Shown: positions 55,690 to 64,000 of the stretch, piece after piece
How positions within the stretch are numbered: position 1 is the first letter of the stretch
Layout: each line of letters opens with the position of its first letter
DNA from: Haemaphysalis longicornis
Lineage: Eukaryota > Arthropoda > Arachnida > Ixodida > Ixodidae
Length of the DNA stretch: 64,000 nt
Reading direction: 5' to 3'
Assembly: GCA_013339765.2 (NCBI GenBank)
Contig: CM023449.1
Coordinates: 120,284,957 to 120,348,956, forward strand
Notes under the pieces: generated by a model
Database searches by the model: none
The model's input: the letters and a program-made list of their open reading frames with translations, nothing else
Told to the model about the DNA's origin: nothing
Position numbers and translations under genes: made by a program

Positions 55690-57960
55690 AAAAGCATTCA
55701 GAAAAGCAGAAAAGCCGACCTGACCCATTTCACTACGTTGGTATTAATACAATCTGCTGGAATTTCATGATTAACTTTTGCGAAAGCAAGGCATATTGCT
55801 TCAACTTGTTTTTCGTTATCTATTGCTTGTGAAAAGTATTGGATGGTCTCAAGAAGCTGCGTTACGGTGATAGCTTTTGTCGGAAGCCGTGTTGGTTAGC
55901 ATGTAGAAATTTTGTATTTTCCGGGTACTAATATATTGCTTTGGATATAACATGTTCGAGGAGTTTGCAGCAGTCGCAGGTTAAGGAGGTTGGTCGGTAA
56001 TTTTTCCTATTCTGCTTGTCTCCGATTTTGTGTACCGGGACCATTTTTGCTACAAGCCAGTCGTCTTGGAACGCGTTTTTGTCACAAGGATGCATTGAAG
56101 ATTAGTTCCAAGTAACGGGAACCCATTTCAGCGTATGTACGTAAGAAAGCATTTGAATTCCATCCGGACCCACACATTTATGTTCTTTACTGCTTAGCAG
56201 GAGCGATCGTATTCCTTCATAGCTAATTCGTATTTTTGGCATATCTGACGTATGGAAGAATGATGTTGGTTTAGTTGAAGCACTACATTTGGAATCATTT
56301 GAAAAGACAGATTGTAAAAACTTATTATGGTAAGAGGCAATTTCAGAACAGTCAGTTATGATTTCGCCACCAGCAACAGTGCTCTATTGGCCTTGAGGGG
56401 CTTGTGACAAGTGACGCCAAAACGTTTGCGGGGAAGACACTATGAAGTTTGTGAGTGTTTCCTTGTATTATTTCTGTTTTTTTTGCCTAAGCCTTGTACG
56501 CAACTGTGAAGATAGGTGAAATGTCTTTTCACGATTTTCGACTTTCCTTTGCCTACCTATTTTTCGCTTCAGACGAACAATCTCTCGCGCTCTCCAGGAT
56601 TTCGCCTTTTTCTCTTTTTTCTTAATGGTACGAATTAATTTACACATTGCAAGATAATGGTTTTGAATCTTGTCCACAAAGAATTTACGTCATCGTCGGG
56701 GCTCAGACTGTCTAGATGAAACGACAACTAGTACATGATGCGTGTCGTCGTGCAAAATTCGACATGCGCAATGCATTCTTCAACATTTGATGCAGGAACG
56801 TCGGTTTTATTTTCAAAAATATTCTTCAAGTTGATGGTGCAGGAACGATATGCCACCTTTTACTGCTACCTGATAATCCTCAAACCGTCTATCAAGAAAT
56901 ACTAGGTCCAATATAGACTGCGCTGTTCCCGTTTTTAAGTACGAATGTACTTTATAAGCGACCCCGAACCTTCCGCAGTGCGCCTCCTCCTCTCCCCTAG
57001 CAACGGCGCGGGGAGCGGAGGGGAGCGTCTGTAGCAACGGCGCAGCGACCCCGTCACACCCCACGTGCCTCCTCCTCTCCCCTGCGCGCGCTCCGCCCTC
57101 CCGCGCCGTGGCTGCGCGCGCCCCGCACCGGCTCCGCACTGCGCGCGCTCCGCCCTCCCGCGCCGTGGCTGCGCGCGCCCCGCACCGGCTCGCGCCGTGA
57201 CGTCACGTCACTCCACGTGAACCGCGCGCTGGCGCCTTTGCCGTCTGCTCCCCCCTCCCCCTCGCGCCGTGACATCACGTGCTCTGCAGCTGGCGCGCCT
57301 CTCCCCCCGCTAGGTTTGCACTCATCCTCGGCGCGTGCCTCTCCCCCTCGCGTGACACCTCCCCCTCGCCGGTACTGCACCTTCGCGCGCGTCTCTCCCG
57401 CCGTCCGCGCTCCCCCTCTCCCCTAGCAACGGTGCGTAGGAGGAGAGAGATCGTGCGTAGCAACGGTCTCGGCGTAGCAACGGTCTCCTGCTCGGCTTAG
57501 CTGCGGGCGGCGCGCCGCTGTGCCGGTTCGCTTCGCGTTCCGTCCGCGTGAGGGCGCTCGCTCGTCGGCTCCGCATTCCGACGCTCGAGGGCGCTTTCCC
57601 AAGCATTTCCCAAGTGAGAGGTACGTAACGTGCGAATGCCAAAGACTTTAACATAGCACCCCTCCGGATCAAATCGGGTAACTTCGGGTAACTTCGGGCA
57701 AACTCGGGCATTCGTACTTTGCCATCTTCCCTCTTACTTGGGAAATGCTTGACTTTTTTCAAGTGCTTTCTGGTACCAACTGTGTTGAATCCTTAGCGAA
57801 ATAAATGTCAAGCAGCATTTTGCAGTGAGCTCGTTCCCGTGACTCTGTGGTAAGTGAATTCCAATTAACCCCAGAGAAGTTAAAATCACCGGCAATTAAG
57901 ACCAAAGACACTATCAATAGGACAGATGGCAATCTGCCGGCAAGCTACACCCGTTCATTT
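55690..57960 (-). pseudogene. CR1-like LINE: endonuclease to early RT, interrupted by a MITE
   Basis: Reading minus, the endonuclease motif LIAGDFNFSGVNWNSL lies at about 57905-57860. The sequence is then interrupted by the GC-rich MITE and resumes with GTAQSILDLVFLDRRFEDYQ (about 56930-56860). A basic linker (56677-56468, Lys/Arg-rich) leads to the start of the RT. The RT has EHKCVGPDGIQ, FQDDWLVAKMVPVHKIGDK and NYRPTSLTCDCCKLLEHVI (about 56200-55950). It ends abruptly next to the ETHE1 retrocopy. Multiple stops and frameshifts are present. It is a different copy from 52910-55105, since both contain an endonuclease. Confidence 0.7.
56936..57719. mobile_element. GC-rich MITE with palindromic ends, copy 2
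   Basis: AAGTACGAATG (56937-56947) is inverted at 57709-57719 (CATTCGTACTT). After the left end comes TTTATAAGCGACCCC, matching the TTCTTAAGCGAGCC that follows the left end of copy 1 at 50422. The interior is very GC- and CpG-rich with repeated CTCCTCTCCCC and GCGCGCCCCGCACCGGCTC blocks. It lies inside the endonuclease region of a CR1-like LINE. Frames of 108-146 residues through it are compositional. A second inverted pair (CATTTCCCAAGTGAGAG at about 57605 and CTTACTTGGGAAATG at about 57733) suggests compound ends extending to about 57760. Confidence 0.65.
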
Positions 57961-58099
57961 CGTCCCATTTTAGAATAAGAAGTGACTTACGGCTGTTGCC
58001 TGCTTAGTGTGATCAAGGAACCCGTACGCGCTCCGAAACGTCTCTGTGTTTTCACCTTGACTTGGTGAATGACCGCATTTCGTCCTCATCATGATACCT

Positions 58100-59100
58100 G
58101 ACCAGACAAACTTTCGTCGAACTCTTGACTACAAGCTTGAATATGCCGTTTCGATATAGGACCCCCGAACTAAAGCACAAACAAATGCTATTGAGGCTGT
58201 TCAGAATCGTGCAGCTCGATTTATTCTCTCTACCCGCCGCGGTGGCTCTGTGGCTATGGCGTTGCGCTGCTGAGCACGAGATCGTGGGTTCGATTCCCGG
58301 CCGCGGCGGTCGCATTTCTGATGGAGGCGAAAAGCAAAAATGCCTGCGTGTACGAGCTTTCGGCGCACGTTAAAGATCCCAAGGTGGTCAAAATTATTCC
58401 GGAGCCCTGCACTACGGCGTGCCTCATCGCCGGCGTTGCGTCGGCGCATTAAACCCTTCAATCAATCAATCAATTTATTCTCTCTAACTACCATCGTGCA
58501 GCTAGTGTTACACTTATGAAGCAGTGTTTATCGTTGACACCCCTGGAACTGCGCAGAAAAAGTTTGCGCTTAAGCTTGTTCTTTAAAATATATCACATGG
58601 ATTCATATCTAAGAAATGCATTGTTCACCCCGGCAACCTACTTTCATCGCGCATGGATCATCGCCACAAAGTGGGCACGCCATTTTGTAGTAGTGCTTCT
58701 TACTTATCATCTTTCATTCCAAAGACGTCATCAGAATAGAACCACCTCCCAGCAGCGGTCGTTGAAACTAACAATTTAGAAGAGTTTAAAAATAGGCTGC
58801 GCGCGCACTTTGGAGTACAGGCTGCTGATTAGTTGCCTGCTTTGCACTGTTGTCATTGTGTGCATCTTTTTAGTTTTTTGTGCGGGTCAAGTGCCTGATT
58901 GTTGCATTGCTTATAATCAAAAGTTGTTCCCTTATTTTTCTGTCCTTGTATGATATTGGATAATACAGTATCTTTTTGCGTTTAATTTATGTCTGTAAAG
59001 AAACTTGCTGAACATTGTTCTCTGTTACAAATGTACGCTGTACCACTCCCGTCTCCAATACCCTTGGGCCATGAGGGTACATCAAATGAATAAATAAATA
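58100..59100 (+). pseudogene. CR1-like LINE 3' end (RT C-terminus and 3' UTR)
   Basis: Around an inserted SINE the frame reads EAVQNRAARFILS, then SNYHRAASVTLMKQCLSLTP, LELRRKSLRLSLFFKIYHMD and LRNALFTPATYF. This is the conserved C-terminal block of CR1/Jockey-type RT proteins. Coding ends near 58830 and is followed by a 3' UTR finishing in CCCTTGGGCCATGAGGGTAC and a short AAATGAATAAATAAATA tail. The upstream part is missing. The SINE at 58233-58472 interrupts it cleanly, and the flanks rejoin when the target duplication is removed. Confidence 0.8.
58233..58472 (+). mobile_element. Ruka-like tick SINE, full length
   Basis: It has a tRNA-like head with box A TGGCTCTGTGGCTATGGCG and box B GGGTTCGATTCCC. 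The body continues with GATGGAGGCGAAAAGCAAAA and GGCGCACGTTAAAGATCCC, and the tail is (CAAT)n. A perfect 14-bp target duplication ATTTATTCTCTCTA flanks it (58219-58232 and 58473-58486). This is the only complete copy here and, to judge by the perfect duplication, a relatively recent insertion. Confidence 0.93.
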
Positions 59101-60020
59101 TCGGGACATCACTGGGATATTAATATTTGAATGAGCCCACCCCGAAAAAGAAATATAACGCTTCGAATATTTGCTTCACATCGTACTGTTGCTTCCAGAT
59201 ATCGTCGACATATGGGAGAACAAGACGACGGTAAAGCAAAATGGCACGAGTTCCAGCGAATGCTGCATTCTGATATGGGCCAGCTGAAACATTTTTTCGA
59301 TGCTTCTCAAAAACATTCGTTCCTCCATTGAGATACTCCTTTTGTTATTGCAGTGCTTATATTAGAGTTTTGCTCTGCCCTTAGGGCAGCCGATGTTTTA
59401 TATATAAATGCAGAAAAAATACGATATCGCGTGGAGTTTCCGGTAGGAATACCAACCAAAATATCTTGGGAGAATGTTATCGCAAGAATGGCGTCAGCTC
59501 GTCTAAGCTTTCTCTCTTTCGGGAATCCCATGAAAAAGTTTCTGTTGGCGGACGAAAATTTCAATTCTGACGTGACAGGCGGTTATCTGTTTCTGCAATG
59601 TTTTTTGCTGCGTAACAACTTCTTGGTATTATTTGGGCTAGCTTCGGAAAAATGGGCTAGCTTCGGAAAAATTCTGCTGCATTCGAGAGCCCATAGGAGG
59701 CATGCCTGCATATATGCGTTTTTATAACTTAAAAAAGGTGCATTTTAGAATGGAGATCTGAACAAAGGAAGCGGGAGCTAAACAAGAAACCTGCCTCACA
59801 CTTCGCACAAACCTTGCGCAACCGCGATACGAGCAATTGTAAAACATCAGTAGCTGTATGATACTTGCCGCTATCAATTGAAAAAAAAAGTATACCGGCA
59901 ATGTATAAGGTAACAACATCATATAAAACTGCAGTCATTTCTCGGGCACCTACAAACGTGTTAAGCCTGTGGTTGGTAGGATGTGCTTGGTGAGTCCACC
60001 CCCTGTTTTCCCAGTCTCCG
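59101..60020. other. No gene recognised
   Basis: A 124-residue frame (59353-59727) has no recognisable domain. A short direct duplication GGGCTAGCTTCGGAAAAAT occurs at about 59637-59672. Confidence 0.5.
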
Positions 60021-60100
60021 CGTGGGCTCGTAGCTAAATCGGTAAGACGGCGGGCTATCGCTTTATTACTCTATTAGTTCCAGCTTCGATTCCTGTCGGT
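60021..60100 (+). other. tRNA-like sequence (decayed)
   Basis: TAGCTAAATCGG (about 60031-60042) matches box A exactly and CTTCGATTCC (about 60083-60092) is close to box B. The spacing is tRNA-like but the stems are imperfect and no CCA or terminator was seen. It is probably a tRNA pseudogene or SINE head. Confidence 0.5.
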
Positions 60101-60485
60101 GAAAGTAAATTCTTTTATTCGTTCCTGGAGTTTTCCGTTGACACCAACGGTCGCGAAAGAAGCCTTGGGGGGTAGAGGTAAAAAGCTTTGCTTTAAATCT
60201 ACCTTGCGCGGATAGCGGCGGCCACTCCAACTAACAGTGCAGCGTGAATGAATGTTCGTCACGATTTTGTGTGCTTTCGGACGAGAAAGGAGGCGACAGA
60301 GACATTGTGAAGAAGGAAAAAGAAAATAATATGTTTACCTGCCCCACAAGTCCTTAGTTACGGGAGGGAGAAAACAAAGTACATGGCCTTTTCACATCAG
60401 TCTCACATGACAAGTGAACCCGAAAGACAGTGCGGCAATTCTCGAACTGCTGGCTACCCTGCCCCACACCGGCGTTCTTCGCGGA

Positions 60486-62060
60486 ACGGGTTTATTTATT
60501 TAAAATTCTTTACAGGCCCCTTTACAGGGCATTGAGTAAGATGGTTAATTGGTGATGTGTTACAGATCATACTAAATTAATTAGCACGTTACAAAGCATA
60601 GCAGCAAAATGAATTGCGATGAGGTTTGCAAGAATGTGTAGTTGGCAGACGATAACAAGTAAAAAGAAAAGGCGATTTCATAGTTGACACGCGACAAAGT
60701 AAACCGAATACAATCATTATACTATATGAGTGTGACATCACCCAAAGATAGCTGGCTTTACCGACCCGACGCGCAACAATGAGAGCTTATAATTTGCAGA
60801 ACACACAATAGAAAAATCACCAGAAAAAACGCAGAACCTATGCCCATACGCCGAAAACATTTCCAGTATGCAACAATTATAATCGGGCACAAAATGCGAC
60901 AGTGAAAAAAGAAAAGAAAAAAGATAAGAAAGCACCTGCTCTGCAACAGAGACGTCAGGTTCTGTGGTCTTCAAGTACATTTTTTGGAGGTACACAGGGG
61001 GGGATACAGGGCATGACAGAAGAAAAAGAAAAAAGAATGTGCAGAGCAGTGGTAAGACTTTATTGCGAAAGAGAGTAAGCAGCAACTGAAGGAAAGACTT
61101 ATTGTCTGATACAGATGCGATATTATCTTAAAGACCATTCCACAAACGTGTGGCGCGAGGAAGAGCAGATGAGTTGAACGCATCAGTTGCCCCGTATAAT
61201 CGCGTGAAGCTGATGTGATTATGCAGCTTAAGTGAAGTAATGGAAGGAACATCGAGGCGAAGTGGGAAGGGTCTGTTGGTGTACAGGTATTTGTGAAAGA
61301 GGCAAAGAAGGGAAATGTCGCGATGAGTGGTCAGGAAGTAAGAGAAAGGTTGTTTTTAATTTGCGTTACGCTGCTGTGACAGTCATGATTGCGTGAAATA
61401 AAACGAGCCGCCCTATTCTGAATCGCTTCAAGCATGCCATATAAGTAGTTGTGATAAGGGGACCAGATAGGAACGGCTAATTCAAGCTGTGGGTGGACAA
61501 AGGTTTGATAGGCAAGTTGACGGAGGTGAACGGGACAGCTATGTAAATTACGGCGTAGATATCCTAAAGACTTTGAAGGTTTCGCACCAATGGTGTTGAT
61601 AAAGTGAGACCAGGAGAGATTGGGTGTAAAATGGACACCAAGGTACTTATAGGAAGATGCCTGGGACACTGAAGAATTATTGATAGTGTAGGGGAAGGTG
61701 TAAACGTTTTGCTTGCGCGTAAAGGACAATATTTTACATTTTTCTGTGTTCAGGGATAATAACCGTTTGTTACACCAGGCATTAATGCGGGGAAGGCCGC
61801 TTTGTAGAGTTAATTGGTCGTCGGGGGGTGATATAGGACGATATATTATGCAATAATCTGCGAAAATACGCATGCAGGATGCTACATTACTTGGCAGATT
61901 ATTTATATAGATTAAGAACAATAGGAGGCCGAGGACGCACCCTTGGGGTACAACAGCGGTTACGTGGGAAAGAGGGTAAGGCGAATTTATAATTAGAGTA
62001 AACTGCTCACCAAGTAAAATAAAGTTACGAAGCCAAGATATTACGAAGCCAGGAATATTA
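60486..62060 (-). pseudogene. CR1-like LINE, 5'-truncated (RT and 3' UTR)
   Basis: On the minus strand the frame runs FVISWLRNFILLGEQFTLII, VVPQGCVLGLLLFLIYINN (motif B) and FADYCIIYRP. The latter sits at motif C, where FADD is expected, so one catalytic Asp is lost. Then come CNKRLLSLNTEKCKILSFTR, YLGVHFTPNLSW, LEAIQNRAARFISR and SLLCLFHKYLY. Coding runs on to about 61030 with at least one stop. The 3' UTR ends in CCCTGTAAAGGGGCCTGTAA followed by AAATAAATAAA (60486-60540). The element lacks endonuclease and the first RT motifs. Confidence 0.83.
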
Positions 62061-62689
62061 AAGGCGTCGCCTCGTGGACAGGTCCCGACGCCTTCTCAGG
62101 TTTGTCGCAGTTGATGTGGCCGTCAAAGTGAGAGAGGGCAGGATTGGCGCGGCTGCTGTGACTGGATCGTCGCCGGCACACGGCTGCTGTACCATGTGTG
62201 GTGCCTGCCACGGGAGAGCGCGCCGATGTGTGATCCCAGCTCAGCTTGCGAGCACCACGTCCCAGAAACGAACCCGGAGATGGGCACCCTGAGAGCGTCG
62301 GCCAAGGCCCACCCTCGGCAACTGCACCCTGGCAGGAGCCGCTCGACCGGCCGCTCCTTGTCCCAGGCCACGAGGACCAGATGAGGTAGGCAAGCCCTGG
62401 GCGAAGGCCGGCAGCAGCAACGACGGCAGGAGCTCTTCCTCTGGAACGTCACCCAGCCCGTGATTCCGTGGCACGAGACCCTTCGCACGTTCCACTCGTA
62501 TCCCTCCCGGCTTCGTTCTCCTTTTTTTCTTGATTTTTGCCCAGCTGCAGTACCCCCTGCCCACAGCTCGTCGTCTTCTCTTCCGGTTTGCACTGGTAGC
62601 TCGCGTTCACTCACGGCACATGTCATAGTGTATTAATTAAAAAAACACATCACATAGGGAAAAAAGGCCCTTCTCCACGCGAGGGGGAC
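62061..62689 (-). other. Unassigned sequence with a 167-residue open frame
   Basis: The frame at 62123-62626 starts MTCAVSERELPVQTGREDDE and is Cys/Arg/Trp-rich in its middle. I recognise no domain. It directly abuts the CR1-like RT fragment and may be an unrelated repeat, so I do not claim it as a gene. Confidence 0.35.
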
Positions 62690-62755
62690 TCTAGTAAATG
62701 CGTCGCATAGGGGGTGGGTGTATTGCGTTAACGTTTAGTGCTTGGGGAGTTGGTG

Positions 62756-63033
62756 GTAGTGAATGCGGTTGTATCAGCAGCTTCTTGACGTAGTTTGAAA
62801 AAGTCAAGGATATAAGGCGCCTTCGTAGCCTTTCATTCTGTGTCGGTTTGTGGCGCAGTAGGAAGAGCACCATGTATCTCGCGTTCCGCCCACAGGTAGT
62901 GAATGCGTTGTATCAGCAGCTTCTTGACGTAGTTTGAATGAGTCAAGGATATAAGGCGCGTTCGTAGCCTTCGTTCTGTGTCGGCTTTGTGGCGCAGTGG
63001 GTAGAGCACCATGTACCTTGCGTCCGCCCGCAG
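62756..63033 (+). repeat. 140-bp tandem duplication containing half a tRNA-like head
   Basis: Units 62756-62895 and 62896-63033 share GTATCAGCAGCTTCTTGACG, AGTCAAGGATATAAGGCGC and the box-A-bearing GTGGCGCAGT...AGAGCACCATGTA. They differ by a few substitutions and small indels. Confidence 0.9.
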
Positions 63034-63075
63034 GGTCGTGGGATCGAAACCAGGCGCCGGTAAGTATTTTTTTAT
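62985..63075 (+). other. tRNA-like Pol III module with T-run
   Basis: Box A TGGCGCAGTGGG (62990-63001) and box B GATCGAAAC (63042-63050) have near-normal spacing, followed by a 7-base T-run at about 63066. The first unit of the tandem duplication carries only the box-A half (near 62850). It is probably the head of a tick repeat family rather than a tRNA gene. Confidence 0.55.
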
Positions 63076-63439
63076 TATAGTGTAGGGGGAGGGGTGCGGG
63101 ACCTGTTGTTGAGAGCGAGGAGGGTAGGTGATGCGGGAGAGGAAGAGTAGGGGAGAGGGCGCACCTGGAACGGCTGTTGCGGACGCCGACGCACGCCAAC
63201 GCCGACAACGCCGGGTGACATCGTGAGGTAAAGAAATGCTCTGCATTTGAAAGAAACTTGGGTTCTTCTCACAACGGTTTACCCCCTGCATTTTCGCTGA
63301 ATGCCCGTGATAGCGTCACACGACCTTTCACGCCACAGTGCGCTCCGCCCATGGCAAGTCTAGCAGCCCTGTGCGCGCCTTGAGCGTGTGCTAGGAGTTA
63401 CAAAAATAAAAGGAAGCTCACACCACGCATGACATCAAC
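63076..63439. other. No gene recognised; tail of a repeat also seen at 15866-16292
   Basis: GGACGCCGACGCACGCCAAC at 63180-63200 echoes the right part of the element at 15866-16292. Otherwise nothing was identified. Confidence 0.4.
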
Positions 63440-64000
63440 TTCTAGTACACCATTGTGCCTAAAATCCTGTGGCCCTCAAGTGTTCACGTAAAAATCACAG
63501 CTCCTTGTCTTCCGCACTCACGCCAAGCGACACATCAAGGAACACATTCACATACTCCTTGATGGCCAGGACATCACTCCAAGCCCCATAATCGATCCTG
63601 GGCCTGCATCTCTAGCCCAACACCAAGAGTGACGTATCCTTACAGCGCCTCAAACGCAGCATCAATCAAATGATACACATTATCAGGCGAGTTGCAAACA
63701 AGAATCAAGGCCTGAAGGAATCCGACACCTTTCTAATAATTCAAACTTTTTTCCCCTCGAGAATCACTTACGTGAACCTCGTGTCTTCTTCACGGCAAGG
63801 AGGACATTACAATGCTTGATATAATGATCCAAAAGGCGAATGAGCAGGCCATTGGTCGTCCCGTGAGTGCGTCCACATAAAGACTAGTTAGCACTGGGCT
63901 TCACAACTTGGCAGAAGAGGTGATAGAGGGTCCTCGTTCTAACCAGAAGCTCCTAATGAGCAGAACTGCGGCGGGTCGCCACATCCTTCACCAGATTGGC
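63440..64000 (+). pseudogene. I-group LINE ORF2 fragment, cut by the window end
   Basis: Frames give QLLVFRTHAKRHIKEHIHIL and LLDGQDITPS (RT C-terminus), then IHIIRRVANKNQGLKESDTF. Near the edge they give GFTTWQKR-like sequence, with LMSRTAAGRHILHQIG in another frame. This matches the order in the fragment at 51310-52905 and in the I elements elsewhere here. Several stops and frameshifts show decay. RNase H would lie beyond the window. Confidence 0.68.

Noticed and set aside
57054..57762. Arg/Gly/Ala-rich frames of 108-146 residues
   Set aside because: They lie in the CpG-rich MITE interior where stop codons are rare by composition, and show no domain.

Overview
The window looks like nuclear DNA of a hard tick (Ixodidae, probably a metastriate). 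The evidence is a Ruka-like tRNA-derived SINE in four copies, several tick-type LINE families (I, RTE and CR1/L2 groups), a Gypsy pol remnant, a Mutator-like transposase remnant and a retrocopy of animal ETHE1. No intact host gene was recognised, and no bacterial-style operon, CRISPR array or rRNA is present. Almost every recognisable protein is a broken transposon protein, so this is an intergenic, repeat-dense region. Family assignments rest on motifs read by eye and no database search was run.

Layout. 1-1.2 kb: Mutator-like transposase remnant (-). 1.67-3.30 kb: a 1.6-kb element with TTAA-flanked inverted ends and an internal tRNA-Leu-like module; an inverted sister copy lies at 43.56-45.20 kb. 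3.3-9.1 kb: nothing recognised. 9.1-9.9 kb: tRNA-like sequence and a Gypsy pol remnant. 10-20.6 kb: a satellite-rich block of three repeat types (A about 158 bp, M about 17 bp, B about 135 bp). Their order and orientation suggest two neighbouring copies of one large foldback-like element. The block carries a SINE insertion and a possible solo LTR with TATA and initiator. 20.7-22.2 kb: I-group LINE 3' end (-). 22.4-28.6 kb: mostly unrecognised, one SINE fragment. 28.6-34.3 kb: nearly complete but decayed two-ORF I-group LINE (-). 34.3-37.5 kb: nearly full-length decayed RTE LINE (-) with a tRNA-like module upstream. 39.5-43.3 kb: I-group LINE ORF2 (+) with endonuclease, RT and RNase H. 45.2-50.1 kb: nothing recognised. 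50.1-63.2 kb: nested SINEs, a GC-rich MITE family, four CR1-like LINE pieces (one with a 2A-like motif), an I-group fragment, the ETHE1 retropseudogene and a duplicated tRNA-like repeat. 63.4-64 kb: I-group LINE fragment cut by the window edge.

How the parts work together. The LINE proteins (APE endonuclease, reverse transcriptase and, in I elements, RNase H) are the machinery that normally mobilises LINEs, SINEs and retrocopies in trans. The SINE copies and the ETHE1 retrocopy are therefore plausible products of such machinery. The copies here carry stops, frameshifts or altered catalytic residues and should be inactive. The items most worth following are the satellite-armed element, the Pol III-like cassette in a TTAA element, the 2A-like motif in a CR1 element, the tRNA-like module upstream of the RTE, and the ATGA stop-start overlap in the I element.
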